Source: Rhodospirillaceae bacterium (GTDB lineage Bacteria > Pseudomonadota > Alphaproteobacteria > Reyranellales > Reyranellaceae). From it: 64,000 nt of DNA. The first letter of the stretch is position 1, and each line of letters opens with the position of its first letter. The notes beneath the pieces are model-generated. The model had not been told where the DNA came from. It did not search any database and was given only the letters and a program-made list of their open reading frames with translations. Both the position numbers and the translations under genes were made by a program. Positions 45,852-54,578 of the stretch are shown piece after piece. The stretch is from the NCBI GenBank assembly GCA_009772935.1, contig WOUR01000008.1, positions 124,001-188,000 on the forward strand, read 5' to 3'.

Positions 45852-47297
45852 ATGCCCGCTCAGGATTTCGCCGGCCGCACCGTCGCAGATCATGTGGAAG
45901 CCTTCACCTCCGGCAAGGTCGCCGCGCGCGACATCGTCGAGGGCCTGCTCGAACGCACCCGCAAGGCCGAGCCCTTCAACCCGTTCGCGACACTCGATAC
46001 CGACGGTGCCCGCGCCGCGGCTGACGCGCTCGACGCGCGGCGCAAGGCCGGCGGGTCCTTCGGCGCGCTGGCTGCCGTGCCGGTCTCGGCCAAGGATCTC
46101 ATTCTCACCAAGGGCCTGCGCACCGCCTTCGCCTCCGTCACGATGAAGGACAACATCCCGTCGATCGATGCCGAGGCCATCGCCCAGTGGCGGGCCGCCG
46201 ATGCCGTCCTGTTCGCCAAGACCACGACGCCGGAGTTCGGTCACAAGGTGCTGACCGACAGCCCGCTGCATGGCATCACCCGCAACCCGTGGAACCGCGA
46301 GCATACGAGCGGCGGTTCGAGCGGCGGCGCGGCGGTTTCGGTGGCCCTGGGCCTCGGCCCGATCGCCATGTCGACCGACGGGGCAGGCTCGGGCCGCATT
46401 CCCGCCGCCTGCTGCGGCGTCTACGGACTGAAGGCGACGCTGGGCCGCGTGCCGCACGAGGTGCCGCCCGACCAGTTCGGCCAGCTCACCTATCTCGGCG
46501 TGATGGCGCGCCATCCGGGCGATCTCGGCGCCGGCCTTGCCTCGATGTCGCGCGGCCATCCCAACGATCCCTGGACCCTCGCCATCGGTCGCGAGCCCTT
46601 CCCCTGGCCCGACCGGTCCGGCGAGCATCCGATCGCCGGCCGGCGCATCATCGTCATCCGTCGCATGACCGGCGGCCATCTCAACCCCGACACCGAGGCG
46701 CGCCTCGACGCCGCGCTCGCCTTCCTCGACAAGCAGGGCGCCCACATCAAGGAGATGGACGGTCGCGAGATCGACTGGAAGCTCGACGTGGCGCGCATCA
46801 TCCTGCGCGCCAACCAGATCGAGCGCTTCGCCGACATCCTGAAGAACCGCCGTGGCGAGCTCGATCCGTCGTTCGCGCGAACGCTGGACGAAGGCAATGC
46901 GGTCGACGTCGTGACGCTGCGCCGCGCCGTCGTCGATCGCACCACCGCCTTCAAGTCCGTGCAGCGCCTGTTCGCCGACTGCGACCTGCTGCTCACGCCG
47001 ACCGTCGCCACGCCGGCGCCGCTCGCCAGCCAGAACCAGTTCGAGCCATTGGTGGTCGACGGCAAGCCGCTCGGCGACCTGCGATCCGCCTGGTACACCT
47101 ACACGATCCCCTTCAACATGACCGGCCATCCCGCGATCTCGATCCCGTTCGGGCACTCGAAAGCGGGCCTGCCCATCGGCATCCAGTTCGTGGCGCCGTG
47201 GTATGGCGAGGCGCACCTCATCAAGCTCGCCGAGGCGTTCGATGCGGAGACCGGCGCCTCGGCGGCGTTCCCGCCGGGCTTCGCGGCCGGCGCCTGA
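45852..47297 (+). CDS. Amidase signature family hydrolase
   Basis: Amidase of 481 residues with the Ser-cisSer-Lys triad: Lys81 in VPVSAKDLIL, Ser156 in HTSGGSSGGAA and nucleophile Ser180 in STDGAGSGRIPAA. The last motif normally reads TDGGGSIRxPA, so two glycine/isoleucine positions differ, which may alter the acyl pocket. It has no signal peptide and is cytoplasmic. It sits between the ATPase and permease genes of one ABC importer and begins ten bases after the ATPase stop, which suggests that the imported solute is an amide cleaved inside the cell. The natural substrate is unknown. Confidence 0.9.
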   Translation: MPAQDFAGRTVADHVEAFTSGKVAARDIVEGLLERTRKAEPFNPFATLDTDGARAAADALDARRKAGGSFGALAAVPVSAKDLILTKGLRTAFASVTMKDNIPSIDAEAIAQWRAADAVLFAKTTTPEFGHKVLTDSPLHGITRNPWNREHTSGGSSGGAAVSVALGLGPIAMSTDGAGSGRIPAACCGVYGLKATLGRVPHEVPPDQFGQLTYLGVMARHPGDLGAGLASMSRGHPNDPWTLAIGREPFPWPDRSGEHPIAGRRIIVIRRMTGGHLNPDTEARLDAALAFLDKQGAHIKEMDGREIDWKLDVARIILRANQIERFADILKNRRGELDPSFARTLDEGNAVDVVTLRRAVVDRTTAFKSVQRLFADCDLLLTPTVATPAPLASQNQFEPLVVDGKPLGDLRSAWYTYTIPFNMTGHPAISIPFGHSKAGLPIGIQFVAPWYGEAHLIKLAEAFDAETGASAAFPPGFAAGA

Positions 47298-47298
47298 G

Positions 47299-48138
47299 AT
47301 GCGCGGCGCCACCTCCGCCCCGCGAAGCCTCGGCTGGCTGCTGCTGCCGGCCCTGCTTGTGCTCGCGCTCTTCCTGGGCTCGGTGGCGCTGCTCCTCTTC
47401 CACGCCTTCTGGAACAAGGACGGCTTCTCGCTGATCTACTTCCGGCAGATCATCGACCGCGCCGACTATCACGATGTCTTCCTGCGCACCGTGTCGATCG
47501 CCGCCATCGTGGCGGTCGCCGCGGCGGTGCTGGCCTATCCGATCGCGTGGCTGCTGTGGCGGCTGCCACGCTGGCGCAACCTGCTGCTGGTGATCGTACT
47601 GGTGCCGTGGCTGGTCAGCCTCGTGGTGCGCACCTACGGCTGGCTGGTGATCCTGGGACCCAAGGGCTTCCTCAACGAGACGCTGAAATGGGCCGGCGTC
47701 ATCCAGTCGCCCCTGCCGCTGATCTTCAACGATCTCGGCGTGGTGATCGGCCTCACGCACGTGCTGATGCCCTTCTCGGCGATCGCCACCCTCTCGGTGC
47801 TGCTGCAGATCGACAACCGTCTGGAGGAAGCGAGCGAATCGCTGGGGGCCGGCGGCTTCGAGACCTGGCGGCGCGTGGTGCTGCCGCTGTCGCTGCCCGG
47901 CGTCTTCACCGGCCTCGGCATCACCTTCCTGACCTCGATGGGCGCCATCGTGACGCCGATCCTGCTGGGCGGCATCCGCCAGAAGATGGCCGGCACGCAG
48001 ATCTATCAGGAGGTCGTCTACAACTTCAATATGAGCAAGGCGTCGGCCTGGGCGATCTGCCTGCTGCTGCTGAGCGGACTGGGCCTCGCCCTCCTGCGCG
48101 CGGTCGAGGTGGCCCTGGTGCCCAAGGCCGACCGATGA
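47299..48138 (+). CDS. ABC permease, PotB-like, right operon
   Basis: Inner-membrane permease of 279 residues, six helices, with the EAA loop EEASESLGAGGFETWRRVVLPLSLPG and the segment VVRTYGWLVILGPKGFLNET. The ATG at 47299 is one base after the amidase stop, so it is translated in the same message. The C-terminus overlaps the next permease gene by ATGA. Together with the gene at 48135 it forms the channel of the right importer. Confidence 0.91.
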   Translation: MRGATSAPRSLGWLLLPALLVLALFLGSVALLLFHAFWNKDGFSLIYFRQIIDRADYHDVFLRTVSIAAIVAVAAAVLAYPIAWLLWRLPRWRNLLLVIVLVPWLVSLVVRTYGWLVILGPKGFLNETLKWAGVIQSPLPLIFNDLGVVIGLTHVLMPFSAIATLSVLLQIDNRLEEASESLGAGGFETWRRVVLPLSLPGVFTGLGITFLTSMGAIVTPILLGGIRQKMAGTQIYQEVVYNFNMSKASAWAICLLLLSGLGLALLRAVEVALVPKADR

Positions 48139-48935
48139 ACGCCCCGATCGTGAGACTGGGCCGCACCGCGTCGTTCGCGCTGCTGCTATTCTTGCCGCTG
48201 CCCATCGTGGTGATCGGCGCCACCTCGTTCGCCGCCGCCGGATATCTGAGATTCCCGCCGGGCGACCTCAGCCTGCGCTGGTATGTCGAGGCCGCCACCG
48301 ATCCGCGCTGGATCGAGGCCTTCGTCACAAGTCTCGGGATCGCGGCCGTGGTGTCCGTGCTGGTCACCGCCATCGCCTTCGCCGGCGCCTATGCCTGTCA
48401 CCGGCTGCGGCCGCGCTGGCTGCCGGCCTTCGAGCTGGTCGTCATGTCGCCGCTGTTCTTCCCGCATGCCGCGCTGGGCGTAGCGCTGGTGAACGTGCTG
48501 GCGATGGCGGGTTACCTCGGCTCGGCGACCGGCATCGTCATCGCCCATATCGTCTGCACGCTGCCCTTCGCGTGGCGGCCGATCTTCGTCGCCCTGCAGC
48601 GGATCGATGGCGAGATCGTGGAGGCCGCCTCGCTGCTGGGCGCCGACGAACGCCGCATCGCGCTCGGCATCGCCCTGCCGCTGACCCGCTCCGGCCTCGT
48701 CACCGCGCTGCTCTTCTCGTTCATCATCTCGTTCGACGAGGTGACGATCACCATGTTCCTCACCGGACCTCAGGTCACGACCCTGCCGGTTCAGATATAT
48801 GCGTTCATCCAGGAGAATGCCTCGCCGGTTCTGGCGGCGATCTCGACCGCGACCGTCGTCGTGACGCTGGTGGTGGTCATGCTGCTGGAACGGCTGATCG
48901 GTCTCGAATTCTTCGTGGCCCATGATCCGGCCTAG
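48135..48935 (+). CDS. ABC permease, PotC-like, right operon
   Basis: Permease of 266 residues with six helices and the EAA loop VEAASLLGADERRIALGIALPLTRSG. FSFIISFDEVTITMFLTGPQ follows, matching PotC-like subunits. The start overlaps the preceding stop by four bases. It is the last gene of the rightward operon; a 7-bp hairpin lies 12 bases past its stop, shared with the end of the convergent LysR gene. Confidence 0.91.
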   Translation: MNAPIVRLGRTASFALLLFLPLPIVVIGATSFAAAGYLRFPPGDLSLRWYVEAATDPRWIEAFVTSLGIAAVVSVLVTAIAFAGAYACHRLRPRWLPAFELVVMSPLFFPHAALGVALVNVLAMAGYLGSATGIVIAHIVCTLPFAWRPIFVALQRIDGEIVEAASLLGADERRIALGIALPLTRSGLVTALLFSFIISFDEVTITMFLTGPQVTTLPVQIYAFIQENASPVLAAISTATVVVTLVVVMLLERLIGLEFFVAHDPA

Positions 48936-48947
48936 CGTCCGGTGCGA

Positions 48948-48966
48948 GGCCGAGCTCTGCTCGGCC
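48948..48966. terminator. Stem-loop between convergent permease and LysR genes
   Basis: GGCCGAG (48948-48954) and CTCGGCC (48960-48966) make a perfect 7-bp stem with a five-base loop. It occupies most of the 31-base gap and abuts the LysR stop codon. There is no T-run on either strand, so it may be a weak or Rho-assisted two-way terminator. Confidence 0.4.
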
Positions 48967-49863
48967 CTACCAACCCTTGGTCTTCATGTGGGCCTTCACG
49001 GCATCGAGGAATGCGTCGGCGAGCCGCGAGGGTTTGCGGTGGCGCGGCCGCATGGCGCGGAAGAGATAGCGGATGCGCGGCTCGAACGGCACGACGGCGA
49101 TGCCGGCGCCGAGATAGTCGCGGGCGGTGAACGGATCGACGATCGAGACACCGAGGCCGCGCGCGGCGAGCGCGCAGGCATCCGCGGAAGAGTAGACATC
49201 GATCTGCAGCTGCCGCTCGATCCTCTCCTGCTCGAAGGCGGCATCGATCAGATGGCGCATCCGGCCGTCGAGCGGGAAGGACAGGAAGCGTTCGCCGCGC
49301 AGATCGATGGGCTTGATCACCTTGCGCCGCGCCAGCCGGTGGTTGGCCGGCAGCACGCAGACCGCGGCCGCGCGGCTCAGCTCCTCCGTGACCATCGCGG
49401 GATGCTCGAACGGCATCATCGAGAAGCCGAGGTCGATCTGCTGGTCGATCATCTTCTGGTTGATGTAGGTCGAGCTGCGGACCTGGAAGACGATGTGCGC
49501 CTTGGTGTGGCGCTTCATGAAGCTGGCCATGACATCCGGCAGGACGCTGCGGCCGAGCGCCGGCGTCGAGTAGATCAGCAGGTCGCCGACCTGGCGCTCG
49601 CGGATCTCGCGCGCGACCTCCGTCACGCGCTCCAGGCTGTGATAGAGCCGGGCCACTTCCTGCTCGAGCAGCCGGGCCTCGCTGGTCGGCGCCAGCCGGC
49701 GCTTGATGCGGGTGAACAGCGGGTAGCCGATCTCATGCTCCAGCCCCGCCAGGATCTTGCTCACCGCGGGCTGCGAGACACCCAGCCGCTCCGCGGCAGC
49801 GGTCACCGTGCCGTGCGCCATGATGGCGCGAAAGGCTTCGAGCTGACGCGACGTGATCATCAT
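48967..49863 (-). CDS. LysR-family transcriptional regulator
   Basis: LTTR of 298 residues. The N-terminal winged helix-turn-helix is SRQLEAFRAIMAHGTVTAAAERLGVSQPAVSKILAGLE, followed by the linker helix and an effector-binding domain with two alpha/beta lobes (VGDLLIYSTPALGRSVLPDVM; DLGFSMMPFEHPAMV). It is divergent from the FAD oxidase gene at 49950 with 86 bases between, the usual LTTR arrangement. A perfect inverted repeat five bases before its own start is the likely operator. It probably controls the oxidase-peptidase-SBP operon and perhaps the importers. Confidence 0.92.
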   Translation of the reverse strand: MMITSRQLEAFRAIMAHGTVTAAAERLGVSQPAVSKILAGLEHEIGYPLFTRIKRRLAPTSEARLLEQEVARLYHSLERVTEVAREIRERQVGDLLIYSTPALGRSVLPDVMASFMKRHTKAHIVFQVRSSTYINQKMIDQQIDLGFSMMPFEHPAMVTEELSRAAAVCVLPANHRLARRKVIKPIDLRGERFLSFPLDGRMRHLIDAAFEQERIERQLQIDVYSSADACALAARGLGVSIVDPFTARDYLGAGIAVVPFEPRIRYLFRAMRPRHRKPSRLADAFLDAVKAHMKTKGW

Positions 49864-49867
49864 AACC

Positions 49868-49888
49868 TCGACGACTTAACCTCGTCGA
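49868..49888. promoter_or_regulatory. 21-bp inverted repeat, probable LysR operator
   Basis: TCGACGA and TCGTCGA are perfect inverted arms around a 7-base spacer (CTTAACC). The site lies directly upstream of the LysR start and within the divergent gap to the oxidase gene. A direct repeat TAACCTCG overlaps it. It is not the classic T-N11-A box, so binding is inferred from position and symmetry. Confidence 0.42.
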
Positions 49889-49949
49889 ACAATGACTTTG
49901 ACCGTCTCAGGGCTCAAGCCTTTACTCGTTCCTGCCAACGTTTCTGCCT

Positions 49950-51287
49950 ATGAGACCCTTCATGCCTGCGGTTGACCAATCGATCTTCTCCAGCGACTTC
50001 AAGGACGAGCCCTACTGGTGGGAGGCTTTCCGTCCGCAGGCGATCACCGCGCCATCATTGCCCACACGCACCGACGTCGTGATCGTGGGCGGCGGCTATG
50101 CGGGCCTCGCGACGGCGCGCGCGCTGGCCGATGGCGGCGTGCAGAGCGTCGTGCTGGAAGCCGACGAGTTCGGTGCCGGTGCCTCGACCCGCAGCGGCGG
50201 CGCACTCAGCGCCGGCCTGTCGATCGGCAAGAGCTTCACCGGCCGCACCCTCGACTACTCACCGGAGCTGGTGCGCGACGTGGTGGGCTGGGCAATCGAC
50301 GCCTATCGCGCACTGGTTGACCTGGTCGAGCAGGAGAAGATCGACTGCCATCTTGAGCAACGTGGCCGCTTCCTCGGCGCCTGCGCCGCGTCGCACTATG
50401 AAGGCCTGCGCACGCGCTTCGCCAAGCTGCGCGACGGCGGCGCCACCGACTGCCGCCTGATCACTCGCGAAGAGCAGCGGGAGGAGATCGGCAGCGACTT
50501 CTATCATGGCGGCATGGTCTTCGAGACGGCGGGCAAGCTACATCCCGCCCTGTTCTATAGCGGCCTGCTGGCGGCCGTGCGCCGCCGCAATTCGGTGACC
50601 CTGGCGGGCCATTGCCGCGCCACCGGTCTCGCCCGCGACGGCGAGGGTTGGCGGGTCAGCACCAGCATGGGCGAGGTCCGGGCGCGCCACGTCGTCGTCG
50701 CCACCAACGGCTACACTTCAGGCGTGACCCCTCGGCTTCAAAAGCGGCTGGTGCCGATCGCCAGCCACATCATTGCGACCGAGGAATTGCCCGCCAACCT
50801 GATCCGCGAACTCTGCCCCAAGGGCCGCACCTTCTCGGAGACACGGCGCGTGCTGCACTACTACCGGATCTCGCCCGACGGGAAGCGCGTGATCTTCGGC
50901 GGGCGCGCCCGCTTCACTGAGATCCCCGGTGAACTGCGCGCCCAACTGCTGCATCAGGCGCTCGTCGAGCGGTTCCCACAGCTCAGCCACACCAAGGTCA
51001 CCCACACCTGGCAGGGCAACGTCGCCTTCACCTACGACGCGCTGCCGCATGCCGGCGAACTCGACGGGCTGCACTTCGTCCTGGGCTGCAACGGCTCGGG
51101 CGTGTCGATGATGCCGTTCCTCGGCAATGCGATGGGGCAATCGATCGCCGGGCGCCTGCGCGGCAAGGTGCCCTTCGCCGGGACGGCGCTGCCGCCCATT
51201 CCGCTCTACTCCGGCAAGCCCTGGTTCCTGCCGCTGATCGGCGGCGCCTTCCGCACCCTGGATTACATCGATGAGAAGGTCAGATGA
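49950..51287 (+). CDS. FAD-dependent amine oxidoreductase (DAO family), copy B
   Basis: Flavoenzyme of 445 residues, a paralogue of the gene at 38347. Shared blocks are the dinucleotide motif VVIVGGGYAGLATARALA (G47-G49-G52), GASTRSGGALSAG, ATNGYTSGVTP, VPIASHIIATEELP, KRVIFGGRARFT, GNVAFTYDALPHAG and CNGSGVSMMPFLG. The N-terminus again has a Trp pair in the YWWEAFRP stretch. Either ATG 49950 or ATG 49962 may start translation; neither has a good ribosome-binding site. It overlaps the next gene by ATGA. It probably oxidises a secondary amine or N-substituted amino acid. Confidence 0.88.
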   Translation: MRPFMPAVDQSIFSSDFKDEPYWWEAFRPQAITAPSLPTRTDVVIVGGGYAGLATARALADGGVQSVVLEADEFGAGASTRSGGALSAGLSIGKSFTGRTLDYSPELVRDVVGWAIDAYRALVDLVEQEKIDCHLEQRGRFLGACAASHYEGLRTRFAKLRDGGATDCRLITREEQREEIGSDFYHGGMVFETAGKLHPALFYSGLLAAVRRRNSVTLAGHCRATGLARDGEGWRVSTSMGEVRARHVVVATNGYTSGVTPRLQKRLVPIASHIIATEELPANLIRELCPKGRTFSETRRVLHYYRISPDGKRVIFGGRARFTEIPGELRAQLLHQALVERFPQLSHTKVTHTWQGNVAFTYDALPHAGELDGLHFVLGCNGSGVSMMPFLGNAMGQSIAGRLRGKVPFAGTALPPIPLYSGKPWFLPLIGGAFRTLDYIDEKVR

Positions 51288-52363
51288 GCGCTTCGTTCTT
51301 CTCTGCCGACTACGGCGAAGCGCGCCACCGCTTCCTCGAAGCCTCCGCCAAAGCCGGCGCCAGCGTACAGACCCACATTCATCCGTCGAAGGGCGCGTCG
51401 GGCGAGGAAATCGCCACCGACGCGACTCGGCTGGGGCCCGCCGACGCAAGCAAACTGTTCATCGTGAGTTCGGGCACGCACGGCCCCGAAGGCTTTGCCG
51501 GCTCGGCCTGCCAGTTGGCGCTACTGAACGACGAGCTGGTGAAGCGGGCCACGAGCCGCGGGATCGCGCTGCTGCTGATCCATGCGGTCAACCCGTACGG
51601 CTTCTCGCACCTGAAGCGCACGAACGAGGACAATATCGACCTCAACCGGAACTTCGGAGACTTCTCCCAGCCCTATCCCGACAACCCGGTCTACGAGCAG
51701 ATCCACGACCTGCTGGTGCCGGCGACCTGGCCGCCCTCAGCCGGCAACGAGGAGCGCCTGACCGCCGCGATGGCACGCCTCGCAGGACAGCGCGATCCCG
51801 GCGTGTCGAGCGGCCAGGCGAAGCATGCGGACGGCCTCTTCTACAGCGGCACGGCGCCGGCCTGGAGCAACCGCACGATCCGCTCGATCCTTTGTACTCA
51901 CGGATCAAACAAGCGGCACATCGCCTGGATCGACGTCCATACCGGCCTCGGCCCTTATGGCCACGGCGAGAAGATCTTCGGCCGCCATTCCGAGGAAACC
52001 ACGAAACGCGCGAAGGCCTGGTGGGGCAGCGACCTCATCGTGAGCACGGCCACCGAGTCGGTGTCGCCGCGCACGATCGGGCACATCACGGGCTGCGCGC
52101 CGGAGGAATGCCCGGACGCCGCGATCACGCCGACCACGCTCGAATACGGCACCGTGCGCAATCCGGTCGTGCGCCACGCGCTGCGCGGCGAGGCCTGGCT
52201 GGCGGGCCATCCCGACGCGCCCGCTCCTTTGGTGAAGGACATCCGGCGCGCGGTCCGCGACGCCTTCTTCGTCGATGCTGACGACTGGAAGGGCATGATC
52301 CTCGGCCAGTTCCGGGCCCAGGCGCTGCAGACGATCAACGGGCTGATCAACGAACAAGTCTAG
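51284..52363 (+). CDS. DUF2817 (M14-like zinc peptidase fold) protein
   Basis: A 359-residue protein of the DUF2817 family, related to M14 carboxypeptidases and aspartoacylases. The zinc site is represented by SSGTHGPEGFAGS (His and Glu) and the later histidine in WIDVHTGLGPYG. NIDLNRNFGDF supplies the substrate-binding Asn-Arg pair. There is no signal peptide, so it would act on an imported compound. It is translationally coupled to the FAD oxidase gene (ATGA) and is followed nine bases later by a solute-binding protein gene. Deacylase or peptidase activity is inferred. Confidence 0.85.
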   Translation: MSASFFSADYGEARHRFLEASAKAGASVQTHIHPSKGASGEEIATDATRLGPADASKLFIVSSGTHGPEGFAGSACQLALLNDELVKRATSRGIALLLIHAVNPYGFSHLKRTNEDNIDLNRNFGDFSQPYPDNPVYEQIHDLLVPATWPPSAGNEERLTAAMARLAGQRDPGVSSGQAKHADGLFYSGTAPAWSNRTIRSILCTHGSNKRHIAWIDVHTGLGPYGHGEKIFGRHSEETTKRAKAWWGSDLIVSTATESVSPRTIGHITGCAPEECPDAAITPTTLEYGTVRNPVVRHALRGEAWLAGHPDAPAPLVKDIRRAVRDAFFVDADDWKGMILGQFRAQALQTINGLINEQV

Positions 52364-52372
52364 GGAGGCACC

Positions 52373-53941
52373 ATGAACTTCAAGACCCTGCTGGGCGCCG
52401 TCGCCGGTCTCGCGCTCGCGATGCCGGCCGTCGCGCAATCGAATCTCAAGATCGTCATGCACTCGGATCTCAAGATCCTCGATCCGATCTGGGCGTCGGC
52501 GCAGATCAGCCGTACGCACGGCTATCTCGTCTACGATACGCTGTTCGGCCTCGACGGCGATCTCAAGCCGCAGCCGCAGATGGTAGGCAACTGGACCGTC
52601 GATCCGGCAGGGCTGATCTACAGCTTCACCCTGCGCGACGGACTGAAGTGGCACGACGGGGCGCCGGTCACGGCCGAGGATTGCGTCGCCTCGCTCAAGC
52701 GCTGGGGCAGCCGCGATCCGGTGGGCCTCAAGCTCATGGCCAACGTGAAGAACCTCTCCGCACCCGACGCCAAGACGATCCGCCTCGAACTCGCCCGGCC
52801 CTACGGGCTCGTCATCGATTCACTGGCCAAGCCGGCTGGAATCGTGCCCTTCATGATGCCCAAGCGCGTCGCCGAGGCGCCGGCCACCCAGCAGCTCAAG
52901 GATCCGACCGGATCCGGCCCGTTCATGTTCAAGGCCGACGAGTGGCGGCCCGGCGACCGGGTCGTGTACGTGAAGAACCCCAACTACGTGCCGCGCACCG
53001 AGCCGCCCGCCAATTTCTCCGGTGGCAAGGTGGCGAAGGTCGATCGGGTCGAATGGGTGTCGATCGCCGATCCCCAGACGGCGGTAAACGCGCTGCTGAA
53101 CGGCGAGGTCGATGCGCTCGAATCGGTGGCGCACGATTTGCTGCCGCTGGTCGAGAAGCAGCGCAGCATCGAGGTGCAACGAGGCGCATACGCCGGCCAG
53201 TATGCCCTTCGACCGAACTGGCTCCATCCCCCGTTCAACGATCCCCGGATGCGCCTCGCCCTGGGTTACGCCATCGACCAGAAGGGCTTCCTGGACGCCG
53301 CCGTCGGCGACCCCAAGTTCTGGCGCCTGTGCAAGACCTACTATGGCTGCGGCACGCCGCTCGCGTCGGACAAGGGCACGCAAGGCCTGCTCGAGGGCAA
53401 TGTCGAGAAGGCCAAGGCCCTGATCAAGGAGGCGGGCTACGACGGGCGGCCGATCGTGCTCCTGCAGGTGACCGACCTCGCTTCGCTGGCCAATCTCGGC
53501 CCGGTCGCCAAGGCGCAGCTCGAACGGGTCGGCTTCAAGGTCGACATGCGTCCGGCCGACTGGCAGACGCACCTCGCGCGCGTCATGCGCAAGGAGCCCC
53601 CCGAGGATCGCGGCTGGAACATCACCCTGTCGAGCACGGGCGTCATCGACGTTGCGAACCCGATCACATCCCTGTTCCTGAACTCGGCCTGCGACAAGGC
53701 CTCCGCCGGCTGGTCGTGCGATGCACAGATCGAGGCGATGCGCGACGCCTACGCGCTCGAACCGGAGGCAGCAAGGCGCAAGGCCATCGCCGAGGAGATC
53801 CAGGAGCGCGCCCTGCAGGTCGGCACACACTATCCGCTCGGCGAGTGGTACAGCGCCTCGGCCGTCAGCGGCCGGACGAAGGGCTGGATCCGGCCGCCCT
53901 CGACGATCGCCTTCTGGAACGTCGAGGTCGGGAAGCGCTGA
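52373..53941 (+). CDS. ABC substrate-binding protein, family 5
   Basis: Periplasmic solute-binding protein of 522 residues with a Sec signal peptide ending in MPAVAQ (residue ~22). SBP_bac_5 features are YDTLFGLDGDLKPQPQMVGNW, FTLRDGLKWHDGAPVTAEDCV and DPRMRLALGYAIDQKGFLDA. GGGAGGCACC precedes the ATG. It is the third gene of the LysR-flanked unit (oxidase, DUF2817, SBP). No cognate permeases adjoin it, so its transporter partner is elsewhere or is shared. Confidence 0.9.
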   Translation: MNFKTLLGAVAGLALAMPAVAQSNLKIVMHSDLKILDPIWASAQISRTHGYLVYDTLFGLDGDLKPQPQMVGNWTVDPAGLIYSFTLRDGLKWHDGAPVTAEDCVASLKRWGSRDPVGLKLMANVKNLSAPDAKTIRLELARPYGLVIDSLAKPAGIVPFMMPKRVAEAPATQQLKDPTGSGPFMFKADEWRPGDRVVYVKNPNYVPRTEPPANFSGGKVAKVDRVEWVSIADPQTAVNALLNGEVDALESVAHDLLPLVEKQRSIEVQRGAYAGQYALRPNWLHPPFNDPRMRLALGYAIDQKGFLDAAVGDPKFWRLCKTYYGCGTPLASDKGTQGLLEGNVEKAKALIKEAGYDGRPIVLLQVTDLASLANLGPVAKAQLERVGFKVDMRPADWQTHLARVMRKEPPEDRGWNITLSSTGVIDVANPITSLFLNSACDKASAGWSCDAQIEAMRDAYALEPEAARRKAIAEEIQERALQVGTHYPLGEWYSASAVSGRTKGWIRPPSTIAFWNVEVGKR

Positions 53942-53953
53942 AGTCGTCGGACC

Positions 53954-54514
53954 CTACTTCTTCTGTGCGCCCGGCAGAAAGTCGTCGAGCGGCACGCCGA
54001 AGCTGTTGAGCGCCCAGGAGACGAGATTGTACTGGCCCACCGTAAAGACGGCATCCATGAGCTGCTCCGTCGAATAGGTCTTCGACAGGGTGGCCCAGGT
54101 CTCGTCGGAGGCGACCGAGTTCTCGAAGAGGTCGTCGGCCAGCTGCATCAGCGCCGCCTCGTGCTGACTCCACCCCTTGGCCTTGGGCCCTTCCTTGAGG
54201 TTGGCGATGTCACCATCGGTGACGCCGCCCCTCTTGGCGATCAGCTCGTGCTGCGCGAATTCGTACTCGGCCTGGTTCAGCCAGCCGATGCGCAGGATCA
54301 GCAGCTCGCGATCGCGGAACGGCAGGGTCTGCTTGGACAGGATGTGACCGGCAAACGGAGTCCACCGCTTGGTCAGCGCGGGGTGATTGGCCATCACTTT
54401 GAAGATGTTGAACACCTGGCCGTTCATGGCGTTCTTCTCGATGGCCTCGCGATCCTCGGCCTTCATCGTCGAGAGATCACGAATCGGAATACGCTGCTTG
54501 CGCTTGATCACCAC
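53954..54514 (-). CDS. Carboxymuconolactone decarboxylase family protein
   Basis: All-helical CMD/AhpD-fold protein of 186 residues. The core is LPFRDRELLILRIGWLNQAEYEFAQHELIAK, in which the family's glutamate and histidine (E-x-E-F-x2-H) are kept but the CxxC pair of AhpD is absent. It is therefore not a canonical peroxidase partner and is closer to gamma-carboxymuconolactone decarboxylase-like proteins. Two tandem GTG codons (54514, 54511) can start translation; GGAGG suits the second better. It is convergent with the SBP gene (12-base gap). The activity is unknown. Confidence 0.84.
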   Translation of the reverse strand: MVIKRKQRIPIRDLSTMKAEDREAIEKNAMNGQVFNIFKVMANHPALTKRWTPFAGHILSKQTLPFRDRELLILRIGWLNQAEYEFAQHELIAKRGGVTDGDIANLKEGPKAKGWSQHEAALMQLADDLFENSVASDETWATLSKTYSTEQLMDAVFTVGQYNLVSWALNSFGVPLDDFLPGAQKK

Positions 54515-54578
54515 TTTCCTCCGTTGTCGGTCCCGATTGGACTAACGTTCCCTCAGGCGACCGACAAGGCGAAAGACA

